Source of the DNA: Aradus depressus
Lineage: Eukaryota > Arthropoda > Insecta > Hemiptera > Aradidae
NCBI GenBank assembly: GCA_963662175.1
Contig: OY759219.1
Coordinates: 31,662,908-31,726,907, forward strand
Reading direction: 5' to 3'
Length of the DNA: 64,000 bases
The position numbers and the translations under genes are program-made. The notes under the pieces were generated by a model that was not told the DNA's origin, did not search any database, and was given only the letters and a program-made list of their open reading frames with translations. Numbering within the stretch: the stretch's first letter is position 1; every line of letters begins with the position of its first letter. Shown here in pieces: positions 61,070 to 64,000 of this stretch.

Positions 61070-61825
61070 TTAATAGTTATAAGGTACCTAGTGTAAAGTG
61101 TAATATCAGGTGTTCTAGACAAAAATAAACCTTGTTTTCTTTTTCACTTTCATTAAAATCGGATTTTTTATTTTCATAATTATATTTTTTTGAATCTTAA
61201 AATCACATTTCGTATGTTACAACTCAATATGATTTTATTATTACATTGATGAGGGGAGGATCATAAAATTTTATGTTTAACGATCCAAATAAACATTTTC
61301 TGACAAGTGTATCTTTACTCTGACAACTTAGAACTTTTAAGACCCATTCTTATGAGAGACTTAAGGTATACTCGTACCTTAAGAGCTGAAGAGACTTAAA
61401 AGGAAAGTTTGAGCTCTTTAGATACGTTGTTTAAATGAATGGCAGGTCTAGAGGGTATAATGACAGGATTAAATTTTACTGAATGGACATGTTGAATGGG
61501 GTCTGTTCCTGAATCTGACTGTAACAGGTCTGGAACTGAAATGAAAGCATGTTCGAAATGGTATGAAATCAAGCATAACATAGAACCTAATAGCATAACA
61601 TATAATTTTATATAAATATATATGCTATGTTATTTAGTATGACTTATAGTCTTGTAGGCTCTTAATATTGGATACCCTGAATTCGAAACATGGTTGTGAC
61701 GAAGGTTCATGTAATTAATAGCAAAAATCAAACTTTCACGAATAAAAGAACACAAAAATTATTGTAGATGTTGATTAGCGACTGTAGATTATAATTGTAG
61801 GAATATTGAGGGTCAGTCAAAGATG
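61070..61825. other. No gene recognised
   Basis: AT-rich. The minus ORF 61396-61596 has no recognisable domain. Repeated CATAACATA-like motifs near 61573-61630. Confidence 0.45.
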
Positions 61826-61829
61826 GAAG

Positions 61830-62270
61830 AAAACAGGCAACACTATTCAAACGCCAACGTTTCGATATATTTTATATCATCATCAGGGCCTATAAACATG
61901 GGGGGAATCAAGATTAGAATCACAATTAAACCAAATTAGTGTGTTGATAAACATTACAGAACGTTAAAATAGACATTGTAACAAGTTAAAAATTGAACCT
62001 GACTTACTATGAATTCATTACTAAACATTAAAATTAAATATAGATACATTGTTAACCATAAACATGAGCGTACATTAATACAAACTAAAATTAACTATGA
62101 ATACATTACTAAACATAAGAATTAATAATCATGGAAATAGACAAATAGGTGGAACATAATAAAGAGTAAACATTAAACTGACTATGAATAAGCAGGGTTG
62201 GGGATCCAGTGTCTTCTCCCCAACCCTGCTTATTCATAGTAAGTTTAACTTTTACTCTTTATTATGTTTC
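61830..62270 (-). mobile_element. Penelope-like element remnant, family 4
   Basis: Contains a hammerhead-like motif at 61853-61890 and ends in a hairpin with 50-bp arms (62155-62204 and 62219-62268, around ATCCAGTGTCTTCT). The overall plan, hammerhead plus central palindrome rich in GGGTTGGGG, recalls the family-1 palindromes at 35101 and 58364. The second hammerhead arm is missing. No protein. Confidence 0.55.
61853..61890 (-). ncRNA. Hammerhead-like motif, family 4
   Basis: Minus strand: GGCC, CTGATGA, T, stem II GATATA-AAA-TATATC (perfect, six pairs), GAA, stem III ACGT (two-pair palindrome), T as predicted cleavage base, GGCG pairing with GCC of stem I. All core bases except the extra T are canonical. 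Confidence 0.52.
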
Positions 62271-62271
62271 T

Positions 62272-62305
62272 CGAAGTTAAAGCCCGAGTCTCAATAACTA
62301 ACTAA
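62272..62305 (+). mobile_element. SINE-A 3' end fragment
   Basis: CGAAGTTAAAGCCCGAG then TCTCAATAACTAACTAA, the last 35 bp of the CACAATAACTAA-type subfamily. Confidence 0.6.
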
Positions 62306-62398
62306 TATAGTGTGTATTTTAATTATAAAGTACGTATTAATTTTTATTTTTATTCTGATACTACGATGTTACGTCATATATAGTTTATTTCTTATATA

Positions 62399-63017
62399 CG
62401 TAGAACCCCTATAAGTCGAACATCAAGGGAGACGCCAAAAAATTCGAGTTATAGAGTTTTCGACAGGCGGATTTTGTTCGACTTGTAGAGGTTAAGATTC
62501 ATTCGAACTTATTTTGAGTTAGAGAGGTGAAATAAATAAAAATTCAAGTTACAGAGGTAACAAACATATTTATATTTATTATAAATCAACATTATTTCAA
62601 AACATCCTTAAAAGTAGTCATTTTTTTTTTCTTTAGATAATTGGTAATCCTATTTATTGTATACTCCTAAATTGTTTTCTAAGAAACAATGGTGTACATT
62701 GTCGGTAAATTCTTAAGGTCGGTAACTTATTTTTCTTCGAGCTATAGAGATAATAAGTTTCAAATAATCGAGTTGTAAAGGTTGTAAAATAAAACATTGC
62801 TATGTTCGAGATATAGAGGTCCAATTTATTTTTTCGAGTTATAGAGGGAAAATATGTACCAAAATGGCTTGTAGGGACTCACTGATTATTTCGACTAATA
62901 CAGGGTTGATATTTCGAGTAATGGAGGTTTTGGGACTTAAAGGGAAAGGAACAAAACTTTTTTTCGAGTTTTGAAGGTTTTCGACTTATCGAGGTTTGAC
63001 TTAAAGAGGTTCTTTTG
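62399..63017. mobile_element. Tigger/pogo-like MITE
   Basis: The TIRs are CGTAGAACCCCTATAAGTCG and, reverse complemented, CAAAAGAACCTCTTTAAGTC, with TA on each side (62397-62398, 63018-63019). The interior repeats TTCGAGTTATAGAGG-like words at least eight times (62442-62990), as seen near the ends of pogo-group elements. No transposase frame in 619 bp. Confidence 0.75.
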
Positions 63018-63169
63018 TACTATATATACACATATGGTTTTTTTTTTCAAATTTCTTACTATTATATTTTCTTTATTTTTTTATTTTCTTTATTTTTTTA
63101 TTTTCTTTATTTTATTAAATTATTGACAACTCAAATATTTGTAAATGTTATTAAGGTATGACTTCCCTT

Positions 63170-63440
63170 ACAATAACTGCAGTTGTCATGATACGGGATT
63201 TCATAGATACATTCAAACTACCTTAAGATCAACACCTATTAATTTTCAGCAAAATCTGCCGAAGTTAAGAGGGATATCAGAGTGTAAGTTCAACTCATAA
63301 ACTCTAATAATTATCGATGTAATGAATGTATCAAATCAAAATTTAGTATGGGGATTGAGAAGCCTCTATTAAGTCAACTATTGACTTTGTTTCCTGTTTG
63401 ATTAATTCGTGCTGGGGAAGTTACGTTGCCGATGATTCAC
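63170..63440 (+). repeat. R1 copy
   Basis: ACACCTATTAATTTTCAGC, ACTCTAATAATTATCGATG, TTAATTCGTGCTGGGGAAG and GATGATTCACC follow the R1 order. Confidence 0.65.
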
Positions 63441-64000
63441 CCCTCCTTTCCTCGCACCTTTTATCAACCCTTCCGGGCGTACGTCTTACCATTAGGTGTT
63501 ACATCAAAGGAATAGACAGAAACAGAATAATAACGCAATATACATTACATCACTTTTCCACTTTTATTTTTTTTGGGGGGGGAGAGAGCGCTTGAAAAGA
63601 TTGACGCTGCTTTGTGACATATGATACACACCCTTCGAAGTCCCGAAGGACGTATTATTTTCAGTTTCATGATAAATTATATCCAATTTATCAGAAGAGT
63701 AACACGATATTTTTGAACTGGCTCTGTCCTGATCATTTACAGTCGAGAATATTTTTATAAATTTGATATTGTAATACAGTAGGGAAGAGGAAAAGTACAC
63801 TTTATTTTTTTATTTATTTATTTCGTCTTTAGCCATATCACAATTCTCGGCCTTCTGTAGAAACTATTACTGCTAGTAACTGATATTTAAACACAACTAG
63901 AGTATATATATATATACTGTAACGGTCTGTAATTACGGGTACCTGAATAATAGTGAATAAAATAAAACAATTAAATAATTAATAATTATTTGATATTATA
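63441..64000. other. No gene recognised; (TA)n tract
   Basis: (TA)n at about 63902-63918, T-run then G-run at 63564-63583. The minus ORF 63564-63800 has no recognisable domain. Confidence 0.45.

Overview
The window looks like a gene-poor, repeat-dominated stretch of an arthropod (probably insect) nuclear genome. The base composition is AT-rich, and there are long homopolymer and (ATT)n tracts. The mobile elements are jockey-type and CR1-like LINEs, hAT, pogo/Tigger-like, Helitron and Penelope-like elements, as in arthropod genomes. The commonest SINE ends in CCTAA-like units. I found no convincing host protein-coding gene, no functional tRNA or rRNA gene and no CRISPR array. The species cannot be named from sequence alone.

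Layout. 0-1.7 kb: a dispersed repeat (called R1 here) split by a poly-A retroposed insertion, then two SINE copies in inverted orientation. 1.7-8.8 kb: a LINE 3' end interrupted by a minus-strand Gypsy LTR retrotransposon. That element is a tandem double with three LTRs, flanked by a TACG duplication; it keeps only the integrase end of pol. 9-22 kb: 5'-truncated jockey-type LINEs, several with clear target-site duplications (TSDs), SINEs, R1 copies, a poly-A SINE of a second family, and another LINE family. 22-35 kb: a deleted hAT element keeping only its dimerisation domain, several MITEs (hAT, Tigger-like and unclassified), an R1 array, and a SINE nested inside a hAT MITE. 35-48 kb: a palindromic Penelope-derived element, a GC-rich 3' LINE end, a LINE nested inside a SINE, two tandem-repeat arrays and a long inverted repeat. 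48-64 kb: more SINEs, a second family of Penelope-like inverted repeat, a complete non-autonomous Helitron, a composite Penelope/LINE insertion, a CR1-like LINE end, a further hammerhead-bearing element and a Tigger-like MITE.

The most interesting signal is a set of hammerhead-ribozyme-like motifs (CTGANGA, stem II, GAA, very short palindromic stem III). They occur in at least four distinct sequence families, mostly within Penelope-like terminal-repeat palindromes. One family shows compensatory base changes in stem II, and all four families carry one extra T between the CTGANGA box and stem II. Next in interest are the tandem three-LTR Gypsy insertion, and the SINE family whose 3' tail resembles the insect telomere repeat.

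Nearly every gene-like reading frame here is a mobile-element remnant: Gypsy integrase, several LINE reverse transcriptase C-termini and two hAT transposase C-termini. Coordinates of repeat edges are read by eye and may be off by a few to a few tens of bases except where a TSD or terminal inverted repeat (TIR) fixes them.
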